A stretch of 15,604 nt of DNA from Dehalococcoidia bacterium UBA1332. Its GTDB lineage: Bacteria > Chloroflexota > Dehalococcoidia > Lucifugimonadales > Lucifugimonadaceae. Positions 7,407 through 15,151 of the stretch are shown piece after piece. A program made the translations under genes and the position numbers. A model generated the notes under the pieces. The model saw nothing but the letters and a program-made list of their open reading frames with translations. It ran no database searches and was not told where the DNA came from. Positions within the stretch are counted from its first letter, which is position 1. Each line of letters starts with the position of its first letter. The DNA lies in the NCBI GenBank assembly GCA_002306745.1, contig DBSW01000190.1, positions 1 to 15,604 on the forward strand, given 5' to 3'.

Positions 7407-7516
7407 TTCTGTAAATATTGTTCGTTTAGTTGACCGTCGCTGTGCTCTCTAGGTTTGTTACTACGAGGTCCAGCTCAAAATCAACAAATAAGTTGAAAGA
7501 AATTCGGAGTTTCTTT

Positions 7517-9595
7517 ATGAAAAAAATACTAGCGATATTATTCGCTGGATTTTTTTTGGTTTTCTTTTTCGTATCTACGATGGTCAACCAAGTCGCCGAC
7601 ACTGCGTCGGATCCAAAAGTGATTGCCGGGATGTTAGATGATGCGGATACCTATGATTACATCTATGAAAATATTATTGGGAATATAGTCCAAGATATTG
7701 TGGATAATGGAATCGAGATAGAATCTGGAATTCACGGTAATTCGATGATTGCGAAACTGGAATTCGAGGACACTGAAGCTACTGCTTTGGCGGTAACGAA
7801 TCTAATTGAGACGCTTGTTCCACGCGAATATACTAAACGGAAAATTGAAGAGGGCCTTGAAGGGATATTACCTTACCTAGCTGGAGAGACTGACCAGTTT
7901 GCGGTAGATTTTGAAATTCAGGATCGAGTCCGAGAGGTTCCACCGGCTTTTCAACAGTTGATTACAGATCTCGACCTCACTGAGCAAATTATTGATGATT
8001 TACTGGTTCCCGCACTGGATCGGTTTCTAGGACAGTTGTCCGATCAGGCTTTGGGGATTGACTTTACAGATGAGGAACTTCAACAAGTTGCGAATGAGAT
8101 TTTTGAATCGCAATGGCTTGAAACACAGATCATCGGAGCTATTAATGAGATTACGCCATTTTTCACTGGAGATGCCGATTCATTTAACGTTGTCGTAACT
8201 CTAGACGATCGTGCATTGGTGATTGGCCAGATTCTGAAAGATAAATTGATGAATGAGGAGACTCTTTATAGTTTGGTATTCAATAGAGTAGTTGATCCGT
8301 TAATTCAGAAAACCATAGCTGATTCAACTGACATTGGATTCGGAGTTTCTCTTACCGAAGATGAGGTCGTAGAGGCATTCGAAGTTATTGCGCCAAGACC
8401 CTGGGTTGTCGAACAAGGTGCAGGTGTGATCGATACGCTTACTGACTACCTGATTGGGGACATAGATTATCTGGAATATACGGTAGATCTTAATCAGAGA
8501 AAAGTTGCCGCTGCTGAAGAATTACAAACTCTCGCAGTCACTAAGCTTACATCTACCATTTCTGATATTCCCGTCTGCAAAAATCCAATACACGCGATGG
8601 GTGCTGCAAGTGATTTAGCTGCTCGCGAATTACCCAGATGTATGGCAGGCGGGGATGCGACAGTCGATCAAACTTTGAAATTATTTGCTCCGAAAATTCA
8701 AGCACAGGTTTTAAATTTTGTAGAGAATCAGGTTCCAAACAGTATTTCTTACATGCAGGCCGATTTTGAATCTCAGGTGGGGGACGATTTTGAGTCTGTA
8801 GAACAGCTACGAACGAGGATTATCGAAGGCTTTAGTTTTAGCAATCAAGATCTAGTTGACATTATAGCCGGAGATGGCGATTCACAGGCTAAGGATGATG
8901 CTGAAGAGGCTCTTGGAATTGTTGCTGCTGGATTTGTAATTACCGAAGCGGATTTTACAGAAAATTTGGATTCTGCTTCGCTTGACCAGTTTAATGAAGT
9001 TCGCGATTACGTATGGTTAGCGTTCTCTCTCAGGTGGCTAATTTGGATATTACTGTTAATTCCATTGGTTTTTATCGCGTTTTTAGGTGGTCGAACTTGG
9101 GCTGGTCGCTTGAGATGGGCTGGCGGCGTGGCCGTTTGCGCCGCTGTGCTTGTTTATTGCGGGATCTTGCTGTCTTGGTCTTTTATTCAAGTTAACTATG
9201 ATTACGTACCAGATTTGTACCCTTCAATAAGCGAAAAATTTCGAGAAGATTATCCACTACTAAGTGCAGAGTTAGCAGGCGACGAAATTGCCTTAAGGTT
9301 AGAAAAGGCCGCAGGTTCCTGGCAGTATGGTTGGCGTAATCAGGTACTTCCTTTGGCCTATGCGGGTTTAGGAGTTTTTCTTCTTGGGACTTTGTTAAAT
9401 ATTTTCAATCGAAGGAAATTGCAAAAATTGGCTAATGACCATCCTTTGGCTGGGAAGACTGATATAAACACTTCCCATAGTCAATTACCTGATCAAAGCG
9501 TATCGGCTAGTGATATGAAAGATGGCATTTCTGATACGCAAAGGTCAGTATCAGATAATGATACCCCTCATGGATTTAATGAAAAATCGAAATAG
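7517..9595 (+). CDS. Unrecognised membrane-anchored protein with three-fold internal repeat
   Basis: I do not recognise this 692-residue protein. Seen: an N-terminal hydrophobic segment at 4-22 (signal anchor), a long acidic region at 27-495, three further membrane segments at about 503-524, 534-554 and 612-631, and a polar Ser/Asp-rich tail at 640-692. The acidic region appears to hold three copies of a module of about 95-110 residues (roughly 42-150, 151-245, 246-344). Each ends in a P-[YF]-[LF]-x-G-x-x-D-x-F-like stretch followed by a beta-like strand and DR, DR or QR (R137, R232, R328). A cysteine pair (C354, C375) follows the third copy and could form a disulfide outside the membrane. 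The topology puts the repeats in the periplasm or on the outer face. GGAG 7 nt before the ATG at 7517 sets the start; the frame extends 29 codons upstream without a ribosome site. A surface-exposed binding role is a guess only. Confidence 0.85.
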   Translation: MKKILAILFAGFFLVFFFVSTMVNQVADTASDPKVIAGMLDDADTYDYIYENIIGNIVQDIVDNGIEIESGIHGNSMIAKLEFEDTEATALAVTNLIETLVPREYTKRKIEEGLEGILPYLAGETDQFAVDFEIQDRVREVPPAFQQLITDLDLTEQIIDDLLVPALDRFLGQLSDQALGIDFTDEELQQVANEIFESQWLETQIIGAINEITPFFTGDADSFNVVVTLDDRALVIGQILKDKLMNEETLYSLVFNRVVDPLIQKTIADSTDIGFGVSLTEDEVVEAFEVIAPRPWVVEQGAGVIDTLTDYLIGDIDYLEYTVDLNQRKVAAAEELQTLAVTKLTSTISDIPVCKNPIHAMGAASDLAARELPRCMAGGDATVDQTLKLFAPKIQAQVLNFVENQVPNSISYMQADFESQVGDDFESVEQLRTRIIEGFSFSNQDLVDIIAGDGDSQAKDDAEEALGIVAAGFVITEADFTENLDSASLDQFNEVRDYVWLAFSLRWLIWILLLIPLVFIAFLGGRTWAGRLRWAGGVAVCAAVLVYCGILLSWSFIQVNYDYVPDLYPSISEKFREDYPLLSAELAGDEIALRLEKAAGSWQYGWRNQVLPLAYAGLGVFLLGTLLNIFNRRKLQKLANDHPLAGKTDINTSHSQLPDQSVSASDMKDGISDTQRSVSDNDTPHGFNEKSK

Positions 9596-9619
9596 TTCCT
9601 TAGTGTTTCACCAGAAAAT

Positions 9620-9650
9620 TTGCACAGCTAGCCTAGGCTGAGGGTATACT
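9620..9650 (+). promoter_or_regulatory. Candidate promoter for the ABM-domain gene
   Basis: TTGCAC at 9620-9625 and TATACT at 9645-9650 are separated by 19 nt, which is long. A perfect 10-bp palindrome AGCCTAGGCT (9630-9639) lies in the spacer, where a repressor could bind. The -10 is 70 nt upstream of the ATG at 9721. Confidence 0.4.
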
Positions 9651-9720
9651 CCGGCATTCGGCATATGAAGTAGACGGTATAGGTAGATGTTTTTGATCCC
9701 GTCATAATTTTGGAGTTTCG

Positions 9721-10416
9721 ATGTACATTCTGATGGTGCGATTAAAGGTTAAGCAAGATCACATTGGTGAGTTCATATCGGCGTCAATTGGCGATGCTGA
9801 AGGTTCTGTGTTGAATGAGCCAGGTTGCCGGCGCTTCGACATTATTCAGTCTGCTGACGATCCGACATCTTTTGCGTTTTGCGAGGTTTACAACGACGAG
9901 GATGCATTCAAGGCTCACACTACATACCCACACTTTAAAAAATGGCAGGATGCTGTTGGAGATATGTGGGATGTTGAGCCAGAAGTTTCGTTTTGCAAAC
10001 CGATTTATCCACGTGGAGATGCCAATTGGGATTCATACCGCGATGGTATTGTAGATGACCCATATTTTTCGTCTAGTATGCACGTGATTCATGCTCCCAA
10101 GTTTGTTAAACAGGGACATGTCGATGCATTTATAGAATCAGTCACTAAAGACGGAATTGGTTCGACACACCAAGAGCCGGGATGTCTGCGTTTCGATGTT
10201 TATCAGAATGTGAATGATCCCACAGAGTTATATCTGTATGAGGTATACGCTAACCCTGATGCTTTTGAATACCATAAAGGCACACCGCATATCAAGAAAT
10301 GGGTCGAAGAAGTAAAAGATATGTATGATTCAAGTCGTGATGGTGGTGGACGGGTAGGTAGAAACGTTTGGCCACCAGATAATTGGGCATGGAGTTCAGG
10401 AAAGCCAAAATGGTAA
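9721..10416 (+). CDS. Tandem antibiotic-biosynthesis-monooxygenase (ABM) domain protein
   Basis: 231 residues holding two ferredoxin-like alpha/beta ABM domains, at about 1-95 and 119-205. The copies are clearly homologous: each has an EPGC-RFD strand (33-40 and 152-159), a DPT--FCEVY or DPTELYLYEVY strand, and an H-----H-KKW helix end (H66/H71 and H185/H190). Single-domain relatives work as dimers, as cofactor-free monooxygenases (quinone-forming), LsrG-type isomerases or heme-degrading enzymes. Here one chain would give the pseudo-dimer. A tail rich in Trp, Gly and Pro (207-231) is not part of the domain. GGAG 7 nt upstream fixes the ATG. It is a single plus-strand gene whose 3' end faces the amidohydrolase 48 nt away. 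A role in aromatic or quinone turnover, or in quinol protection, is only a family-level inference. Confidence 0.88.
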   Translation: MYILMVRLKVKQDHIGEFISASIGDAEGSVLNEPGCRRFDIIQSADDPTSFAFCEVYNDEDAFKAHTTYPHFKKWQDAVGDMWDVEPEVSFCKPIYPRGDANWDSYRDGIVDDPYFSSSMHVIHAPKFVKQGHVDAFIESVTKDGIGSTHQEPGCLRFDVYQNVNDPTELYLYEVYANPDAFEYHKGTPHIKKWVEEVKDMYDSSRDGGGRVGRNVWPPDNWAWSSGKPKW

Positions 10417-10464
10417 TCGTGGCAGGGGTAGTTAATTTAACTGTAGTTTACTGATGGAGCAGAA

Positions 10465-11310
10465 TCACCTAATGTTCAAATTGTAAAAGCGGTTTGCTGT
10501 TCCGCCGAAAACATCATTTGTCGCTTCCAGTGTAAGAGATTCAAGGATGCTTTTTGTAGTATCGACGACCGTTACGTAATCTCCCGCTAGCGTGCACACT
10601 GGCCAGTCGGTTCCGAACATGATTCGGTCAGTTCCGAAGAGCCCAAGTACGTGATGAACATAAGGGCGTAAATCATTGGCTGTCCAGTTGTGATGGTCTG
10701 CTTCAGTGATCATTCCAGATATTTTGCAATGGATTCCATTTATGCTTGCTACTTTTCTAAGGTCTGTTAACCATGGCTCGACTAGGTGATCCGCTATCTT
10801 GGGCTTTGCGATGTGGTCTACGACAGCACGCATATCGGGTACTTTATCCATTATTTCAGGTATGAAGGGAAGGTTAGGCGGCTTGGCAAGAAAGTCAAAT
10901 GTCAGGTTACGCCTAACTAGTTCTTGCAGGCCATTGACAGCTCCCGAATTTACGATCCACGCTGCGTCTGGTTCATTTTCCCAGATGTGCCTGACCCCTT
11001 TGAAATACTGGCTTTCTTGAAGTTTGTCTAATATGTATCCAACTTTGGGGTCTGTGAGGTCGACCCAACCGATTATCCCGGCAATAAAATCATTGCGCTC
11101 AGCAAGGTCGAGTAACCAATACGCTTCGTCTGGGGATGACACCGCCTGGACAACTACGGTGTAGTCGATACCTGCTTCAGTAATCAGTGGCGCAAGATCT
11201 TCAGGAGAATAGTCGACTGATAATGGACTTCCTTCCGGCATCCATGAGTAGTTGAATTTGTCGATTTCCCACAAGTGGTGGTGGCTGTCAACTACAGGTA
11301 TTTTTGGCAA
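10465..11310 (-). CDS. Amidohydrolase_2 family TIM-barrel hydrolase (COG3618-like)
   Basis: 281-residue metal-dependent hydrolase of the amidohydrolase_2 family, which covers lactonases such as L-fuconolactonase and 2-pyrone-4,6-dicarboxylate hydrolase, and decarboxylases. Seen: the N-terminal VDSHHHLW with H10 and H12, GVRH (105-108), DHIAKP with H166, and MFGTDWPV with the catalytic aspartate D235. The length is typical. The start is TTG at 11310, preceded 7 nt upstream by GAGGA, and the protein then begins MPKIPVVDSHHHLW as in homologues. It is 48 nt downstream of the beta-propeller gene, on the same strand, so both are probably one transcript. Lactone hydrolysis fits the pairing with a propeller protein (SMP-30-like lactonases are propellers), but the propeller shows no metal ligands I can identify. 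Confidence 0.88.
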   Translation of the reverse strand: MPKIPVVDSHHHLWEIDKFNYSWMPEGSPLSVDYSPEDLAPLITEAGIDYTVVVQAVSSPDEAYWLLDLAERNDFIAGIIGWVDLTDPKVGYILDKLQESQYFKGVRHIWENEPDAAWIVNSGAVNGLQELVRRNLTFDFLAKPPNLPFIPEIMDKVPDMRAVVDHIAKPKIADHLVEPWLTDLRKVASINGIHCKISGMITEADHHNWTANDLRPYVHHVLGLFGTDRIMFGTDWPVCTLAGDYVTVVDTTKSILESLTLEATNDVFGGTANRFYNLNIR

Positions 11311-11358
11311 TAGTTTTTCCTCGATGTGAGATATTCATTGAAGAACCAGACTTCAAAA

Positions 11359-12051
11359 TTATGGCACGATCTTGCCGATTTCAGGTTTCCCATTGACCGC
11401 TGTGTTGTGTTTACCAGCGAAATTAGAGTCTCCGTACCACAGTTCGCCATCTTTAATCGATAGGCCGTGAATGTAAGCGTCTCCGGCATCCATTGTGATG
11501 CGGTCAATTTCAGAGCCTGAGTTGACGTCGTATTTAACGACTACATTGTCTGTTGTATGTGCACACCATAAACCGTCACTTACACGAGCAAGTCCGTGCA
11601 ACCGAGGTAGCTTCACTTCAAAGTGATGTGCTATCTCATGCTTCTTTGATGGATCTATTAGGTAAATTGCAAGGGGATTGAAGGCTGTGATCCATATTTT
11701 TCCGTCGTCCCACTCGATCCCATGAATACCCCCGCCATCTGGGGTACGGAACCGATCGATTGCCTGACCTGTTTTTAAATCGAGTTTGTATACATATCCA
11801 AGTCCTGTATCAGTTGAGCGAGCTGGGCGGGATGCTGAGTGACCGTTAGATGCAGTCCAAAGGTACCCACCACCGACGGTTATGCCTGATCCATTAGCTG
11901 TAGGAGTATAGATTGTCCGAATAATGTTGCCGGTTTCGTCCACTACGTATACGTTGTCGGTCTTCTGATCCATCACGAAAAGCCCTTCATCAGTCCACTG
12001 CAGACCGTTCGGCATTTCGCATGGCGTTTGCATTTGTTTTTGGGTTTTCAT
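11359..12051 (-). CDS. Short beta-propeller protein (SMP-30/NHL/Vgb-like repeats)
   Basis: 230-residue protein with at least five copies of a propeller-blade signature, a small-residue/His-Gly-Ile/Leu start followed 6-9 residues later by a Gly-x-Leu-Trp strand. They are NGLQWTDEGLFV (15-26), GSGITVGGGYLW (54-65), GIHGIEWDDGKIW (108-120), LHGLARVSDGLW (151-162) and IHGLSIKDGELW (194-205). No signal peptide is seen. The spacing of about 40-50 residues per blade fits a five- or six-bladed propeller, short for SMP-30-type lactonases (about 290). It is the first gene of a two-gene minus-strand unit with the amidohydrolase. The ribosome site is weak, and M7 is an alternative start. The function is unknown; a ligand-binding or hydrolase role beside the amidohydrolase is inferred from context. 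Confidence 0.78.
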   Translation of the reverse strand: MKTQKQMQTPCEMPNGLQWTDEGLFVMDQKTDNVYVVDETGNIIRTIYTPTANGSGITVGGGYLWTASNGHSASRPARSTDTGLGYVYKLDLKTGQAIDRFRTPDGGGIHGIEWDDGKIWITAFNPLAIYLIDPSKKHEIAHHFEVKLPRLHGLARVSDGLWCAHTTDNVVVKYDVNSGSEIDRITMDAGDAYIHGLSIKDGELWYGDSNFAGKHNTAVNGKPEIGKIVP

Positions 12052-12388
12052 TTTTATTCAGAGCCTATTAATGAATTGTTATGGAATTTTTGTTTGTGGA
12101 AAAATTATGATTTCTGCAATGATGTTTCCGATGCGACGTTACGTCAAGTGATGATCATATCGTTGGGACATTAGAGGTCGGTTCGTTTGGATCCTACGCA
12201 TAAATCGATCCTACGAACGAAATTCTAGGTAGAATAGTAAGGTGAAGTGTTTTAGGGCGTTAACAATTATTTGATTTATATGAATTCTTCCCAACTTTGC
12301 TCATCACACTTCACCTGTGAAAAATAGCCGCCGCCTTAGTGGATGGATGTCCATTAATTTCGGCGATGTCTAATAGGTGGTGTCGAAG
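12052..12388. promoter_or_regulatory. 337-bp divergent intergenic region with several palindromes
   Basis: No open reading frame worth calling lies here. Seen: GACGT-T-ACGTC, an 11-bp palindrome (12135-12145); ATGATCAT (12151-12158); GATCCTACG repeated directly with a 17-bp period (12190-12198 and 12207-12215) and bracketed by TTCGTT/AACGAA (12182-12187 and 12216-12221); ATTCTA-GG-TAGAAT (12222-12235); and ATGGA-TG-TCCAT (12343-12354). These are candidate operators for the beta-propeller operon and/or the NYN gene. No convincing -35/-10 pair was found in either direction. Confidence 0.55.
12240..12316 (+). ncRNA. Possible structured leader or small RNA (11-bp long-range stem)
   Basis: AGGTGAAGTGT (12240-12250) and ACACTTCACCT (12306-12316) are perfect inverted complements enclosing a 55-nt, AT-rich interior. 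If transcribed, the stem would close a 77-nt element ending about 72 nt before the NYN start. It does not resemble tRNA, SRP RNA or a riboswitch that I know. A DNA operator pair is the alternative. Confidence 0.3.
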
Positions 12389-13435
12389 ATGCCCTCAAAG
12401 TCTTCTAAAGTCTCGGACGCACGCGAGAACGATCGTGTCATGGTTTTCATTGACGGAAGTAACCTTTATCACGTTCTATCTCAGCAGTGTGGTCGACATG
12501 ATCTACAGTTCGATAAATTTGCCCTAAAGTTAGCGAATGGTAGGAAACTCCAGCGAACGTATTACTACAACATTCGGCAGGAGTCAGAAATTAACCCTAC
12601 TGTTGGAACTGAACAACAAAAATTTCTTGAGTCGATGTACGACACTCCTTATGTGGAAGTTAGGTTAGGCATTTGGAAACAACGTGGCGAAATTATGGTT
12701 GAGAAGGGCGTTGATGTGATGCTCGCAACCGATCTCGTCACGAACGCATATAACGATCATTACGACACCGCTGTAGTCGTAAGCGGAGATGCTGACTTTT
12801 ATCCGGCTCTTCAGGCTGTTAAAGACGTCGGGAAGCACATCGAAGTAGCTGCGTTTGACATGAATCTTTCGGCGGAATCTGCTCGAGTTTCTGATGTTGT
12901 ACAGAAACTAAATAAGACGTTTTTTACCGGACTTTGGATGACTCGTGCTCAATCTCGTGCACGAGCTTTGTCTTCTACTCGACCAGAGGTTTCAGATGAA
13001 GCCGCTTCTCCGAATGGCGAAGATAAGGCCGCGACCAAGACTACTTCGACAAGACGTTCGTCTACACGGAAATCTTCTACTACGAAATCAACTGTAGGAA
13101 CAAAAACGCGTCGTGCTTCTGTGAGTCGGACAAGAAAAACTACAACCCGAAAGTTAAAGTCCAATAAAGAGCAACAAGAAGACGTTGCAGCGGAACCTAC
13201 CACGAGGTCCGATTCTAAAATGCGTCGAACTCCTACCAGGCGAAAAGTTGGGGGTACGAATAGTGTTGCTACCAATGGAAGAAAAATCACTCGAAGGGCT
13301 CCTAAGCCGCCAGCGTTGCGAAAGAATTCAAGTCCAGAAGAAAATGCATCTGAGCCTGAGAAAGTTGAGTCAATTGGAAGCCTCTCAAGGCGTCGTAGTT
13401 GGCGAGGCAGATTAGGACTTGGTAATAGTGAATAA
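12389..13435 (+). CDS. NYN-domain (PIN-like, LabA/DUF88) ribonuclease with basic tail
   Basis: 348-residue protein. Residues about 15-185 are a NYN domain, a PIN-like metal-dependent RNase fold. Seen: VFIDGSNLYH with D22, VEKGVDVMLATDL with D109 and D115, and VVVSGDADF with D134 and D136, which are the expected metal-binding acids, so it is probably active. Residues about 186-348 are low in hydrophobic residues and rich in Arg, Lys, Ser and Thr (for example TSTRRSSTRKSS), with an RRRSWRGRLG end, so probably disordered and able to bind nucleic acid. Family members degrade or process RNA. Two GTG codons at 12377 and 12380 precede the ATG at 12389, but they overlap the AGGTGG ribosome site (8 nt spacing), so the ATG is chosen. 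It stands alone between the propeller operon and the M20 gene. The substrate RNA is unknown. Confidence 0.88.
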   Translation: MPSKSSKVSDARENDRVMVFIDGSNLYHVLSQQCGRHDLQFDKFALKLANGRKLQRTYYYNIRQESEINPTVGTEQQKFLESMYDTPYVEVRLGIWKQRGEIMVEKGVDVMLATDLVTNAYNDHYDTAVVVSGDADFYPALQAVKDVGKHIEVAAFDMNLSAESARVSDVVQKLNKTFFTGLWMTRAQSRARALSSTRPEVSDEAASPNGEDKAATKTTSTRRSSTRKSSTTKSTVGTKTRRASVSRTRKTTTRKLKSNKEQQEDVAAEPTTRSDSKMRRTPTRRKVGGTNSVATNGRKITRRAPKPPALRKNSSPEENASEPEKVESIGSLSRRRSWRGRLGLGNSE

Positions 13436-13544
13436 GAGCTTTGCACTTCAATTCCGCGAGTTATTGGCGAAACAAAACATAGAGATGGAAAGTAACACTA
13501 GGTCATCCGGTCTGTAATTTCTGTTTTTAACGATTGTGTGTACA

Positions 13545-13573
13545 TTGACCTAGGGTGAGCTTGATGCTAATTT
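13545..13573 (+). promoter_or_regulatory. Candidate promoter for the M20 peptidase gene
   Basis: TTGACC (13545-13550) and TAATTT (13568-13573) are separated by the ideal 17 nt, 41 nt upstream of the ATG. This is the best sigma-70-like promoter in the window. The spacer starts with TAGGGTGAG, so the region carries CCTAGG-TGAG, which also occurs in the spacer at 9632-9642. Confidence 0.5.
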
Positions 13574-13614
13574 CCAAGACACATCGACAACATGTTTTTT
13601 TCTGAGGATTCGGT

Positions 13615-14973
13615 ATGCCATCTTTGCAAAGTCTGTTAGATCAAGTGGAATCGGCGACAAACGAAATTGTCGAACTTGAACAGAGCTTGGTGAGAATTCC
13701 CTCAGTGAACACGGGATTTATGCCGACAGGTAATGAAACTGCTGTGGCTGAGTTCGCGAGGGACTGGCTAGATGAAGAAGGTTTCTCTTCTGAAATTCTC
13801 GCTAGAGATCCGGATCGCGGAAACATTGTTTCTGTTTATCCAAGTGAAAATGATGACACACGTTTGATGCTTATGTCTCACACTGATGTTGTACCTGTGG
13901 AAGATGCTTCCAAGTGGAATTGGGATCCATTCGCTGCTGAGATATCTGAAGGTCGTGTTTATGGACGTGGCGCATCTGATTGCAAAGCGTTGCTTACCTG
14001 TCAATTGATGGCCATGGCGATTATGAAGCGGTCAGGAGTGATACTCAATCAAGGATTGCGACTGGTTAGCGGAGCTGATGAGGAACACGGTGGTCGATGG
14101 GGCTTTGGATGGCTGGCTGAAAAACATCCAGACGCTTTACAGGCGCAATTCGCAGTGAACGAAGGTGGCGGAACTCCGGTTGAAATTGGTAATTCGTTGA
14201 CGTATTTGCTGGGGACTGGTGAAAAAGGACGGATGGAGCTGCATATCACTTTGCGTGGCGAAAGCGCACATGCTTCCGTGCCATGGACCGGAGTAAACGC
14301 CAGTTATAGATTGTCTCGAGCTTTAAATGCAATCGAGGCATATAGTCCGGAGCTTGACACTTCGCTCGCAATATTTGATCACGTTAGCTCTTTTGGTATT
14401 GAAGAAAAGCCCTCTCCACTGAATATCGAGCGCATAATTTCTGAAATGAATGAAACGTCACCTAGGTTGGGTTCATTACTTAGGGCACTGTCAAGGATGG
14501 TGCTTACACCGACTATGGTCTCCGGTGGAATTAAATCCAACAGCGTACCTGAAGAAATTAAGTTGACCTGCGATATTCGTACTCTTCCATTTCAAGACGA
14601 GACGTACGTGCGCAAACAATTGGATCAAGCATTTGAGGGAATTGAAGGACTCGAATATGACATCGACTATATGTCAGTTCCTAATTCTTCGGATTTTGAT
14701 ACTGAATTGGCAGAATCTATTCGCAAGGCGCAGGCAGCTGCGGTAAGTCGGGAAGATATCCAGTGGATACCAGCGATTAGCAATGGTTTCACGGATTCTA
14801 GATTCACCAGGAATTTGGGTATAGTCACTTACGGATTCACTGGTTCACATCCAGATGATGATCCTATGCTTTCTCGAGCACACGGGACAGATGAGTCAGT
14901 GGGAATTGCTTCATTGATCAGTGGCACTCGCAGTATGTTGGCTATTGCCTACGATCTTTGCGGTGCACGATGA
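13615..14973 (+). CDS. M20-family metallopeptidase / amidohydrolase (ArgE/DapE/ACY1/CPG2-like)
   Basis: 452-residue di-zinc enzyme of the M20 family. All expected residues are visible: SHTDVVP with metal ligand H89 and catalytic D91, GRGASDCKA with bridging ligand D122, GADEEHGG with general base E156 and ligand E157, NEGGG with ligand E183, and RAHGTDE with ligand H423. The dimerisation (lid) domain at about 200-320 carries AHASVPW with H219, as in acetylornithine deacetylase and carboxypeptidase G2-type enzymes. Members remove acyl groups or C-terminal residues from peptides or N-acyl amino acids, and the length suits the ACY1/CPG2 end of the family. No signal peptide is seen, so it is probably cytoplasmic. 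GAGG 7 nt upstream supports the ATG at 13615. It has its own promoter and probably is not co-transcribed with the NYN gene 179 nt upstream. The substrate cannot be predicted. Confidence 0.93.
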   Translation: MPSLQSLLDQVESATNEIVELEQSLVRIPSVNTGFMPTGNETAVAEFARDWLDEEGFSSEILARDPDRGNIVSVYPSENDDTRLMLMSHTDVVPVEDASKWNWDPFAAEISEGRVYGRGASDCKALLTCQLMAMAIMKRSGVILNQGLRLVSGADEEHGGRWGFGWLAEKHPDALQAQFAVNEGGGTPVEIGNSLTYLLGTGEKGRMELHITLRGESAHASVPWTGVNASYRLSRALNAIEAYSPELDTSLAIFDHVSSFGIEEKPSPLNIERIISEMNETSPRLGSLLRALSRMVLTPTMVSGGIKSNSVPEEIKLTCDIRTLPFQDETYVRKQLDQAFEGIEGLEYDIDYMSVPNSSDFDTELAESIRKAQAAAVSREDIQWIPAISNGFTDSRFTRNLGIVTYGFTGSHPDDDPMLSRAHGTDESVGIASLISGTRSMLAIAYDLCGAR

Positions 14974-15151
14974 GCGTATGTTTGACGTATAGATGTCGTT
15001 ATCCGGTTGTGTATTGATTGTCTTGGACTTGTTGATCCGATTTGGTGTCGGTAAATGAATAGACAGGTTAAATTCGTTTCCTCAAAGATCAGTTGTTTGC
15101 ACCTCCACTCCTATTTTGTCATCAAATAACTTTATAACTGATTGGTTGCAT

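Noticed and set aside
7430..7435. TTGACC as a -35 box for the 692-residue protein gene
   Set aside because: No -10-like hexamer lies 16-18 nt downstream.
7430..7516. 29-codon N-terminal extension of the 692-residue protein
   Set aside because: It starts at a TTG without a ribosome site and would place a charged segment before the signal anchor; GGAG precedes the ATG at 7517.
12240..12316. tRNA, SRP RNA or known riboswitch
   Set aside because: There is no cloverleaf, no GGAAG-type SRP loop and no aptamer core that I recognise; kept only as a possible structured RNA.
12343..12354. ATGGATGTCCAT as a strong operator or hairpin
   Set aside because: Five-bp arms with a 2-bp centre are too short to stand alone; recorded only within the intergenic entry.
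12949..13446. 165-codon minus-strand open frame
   Set aside because: It is the antisense of the low-complexity Arg/Ser/Thr tail of the NYN protein, where stops are rare by composition.
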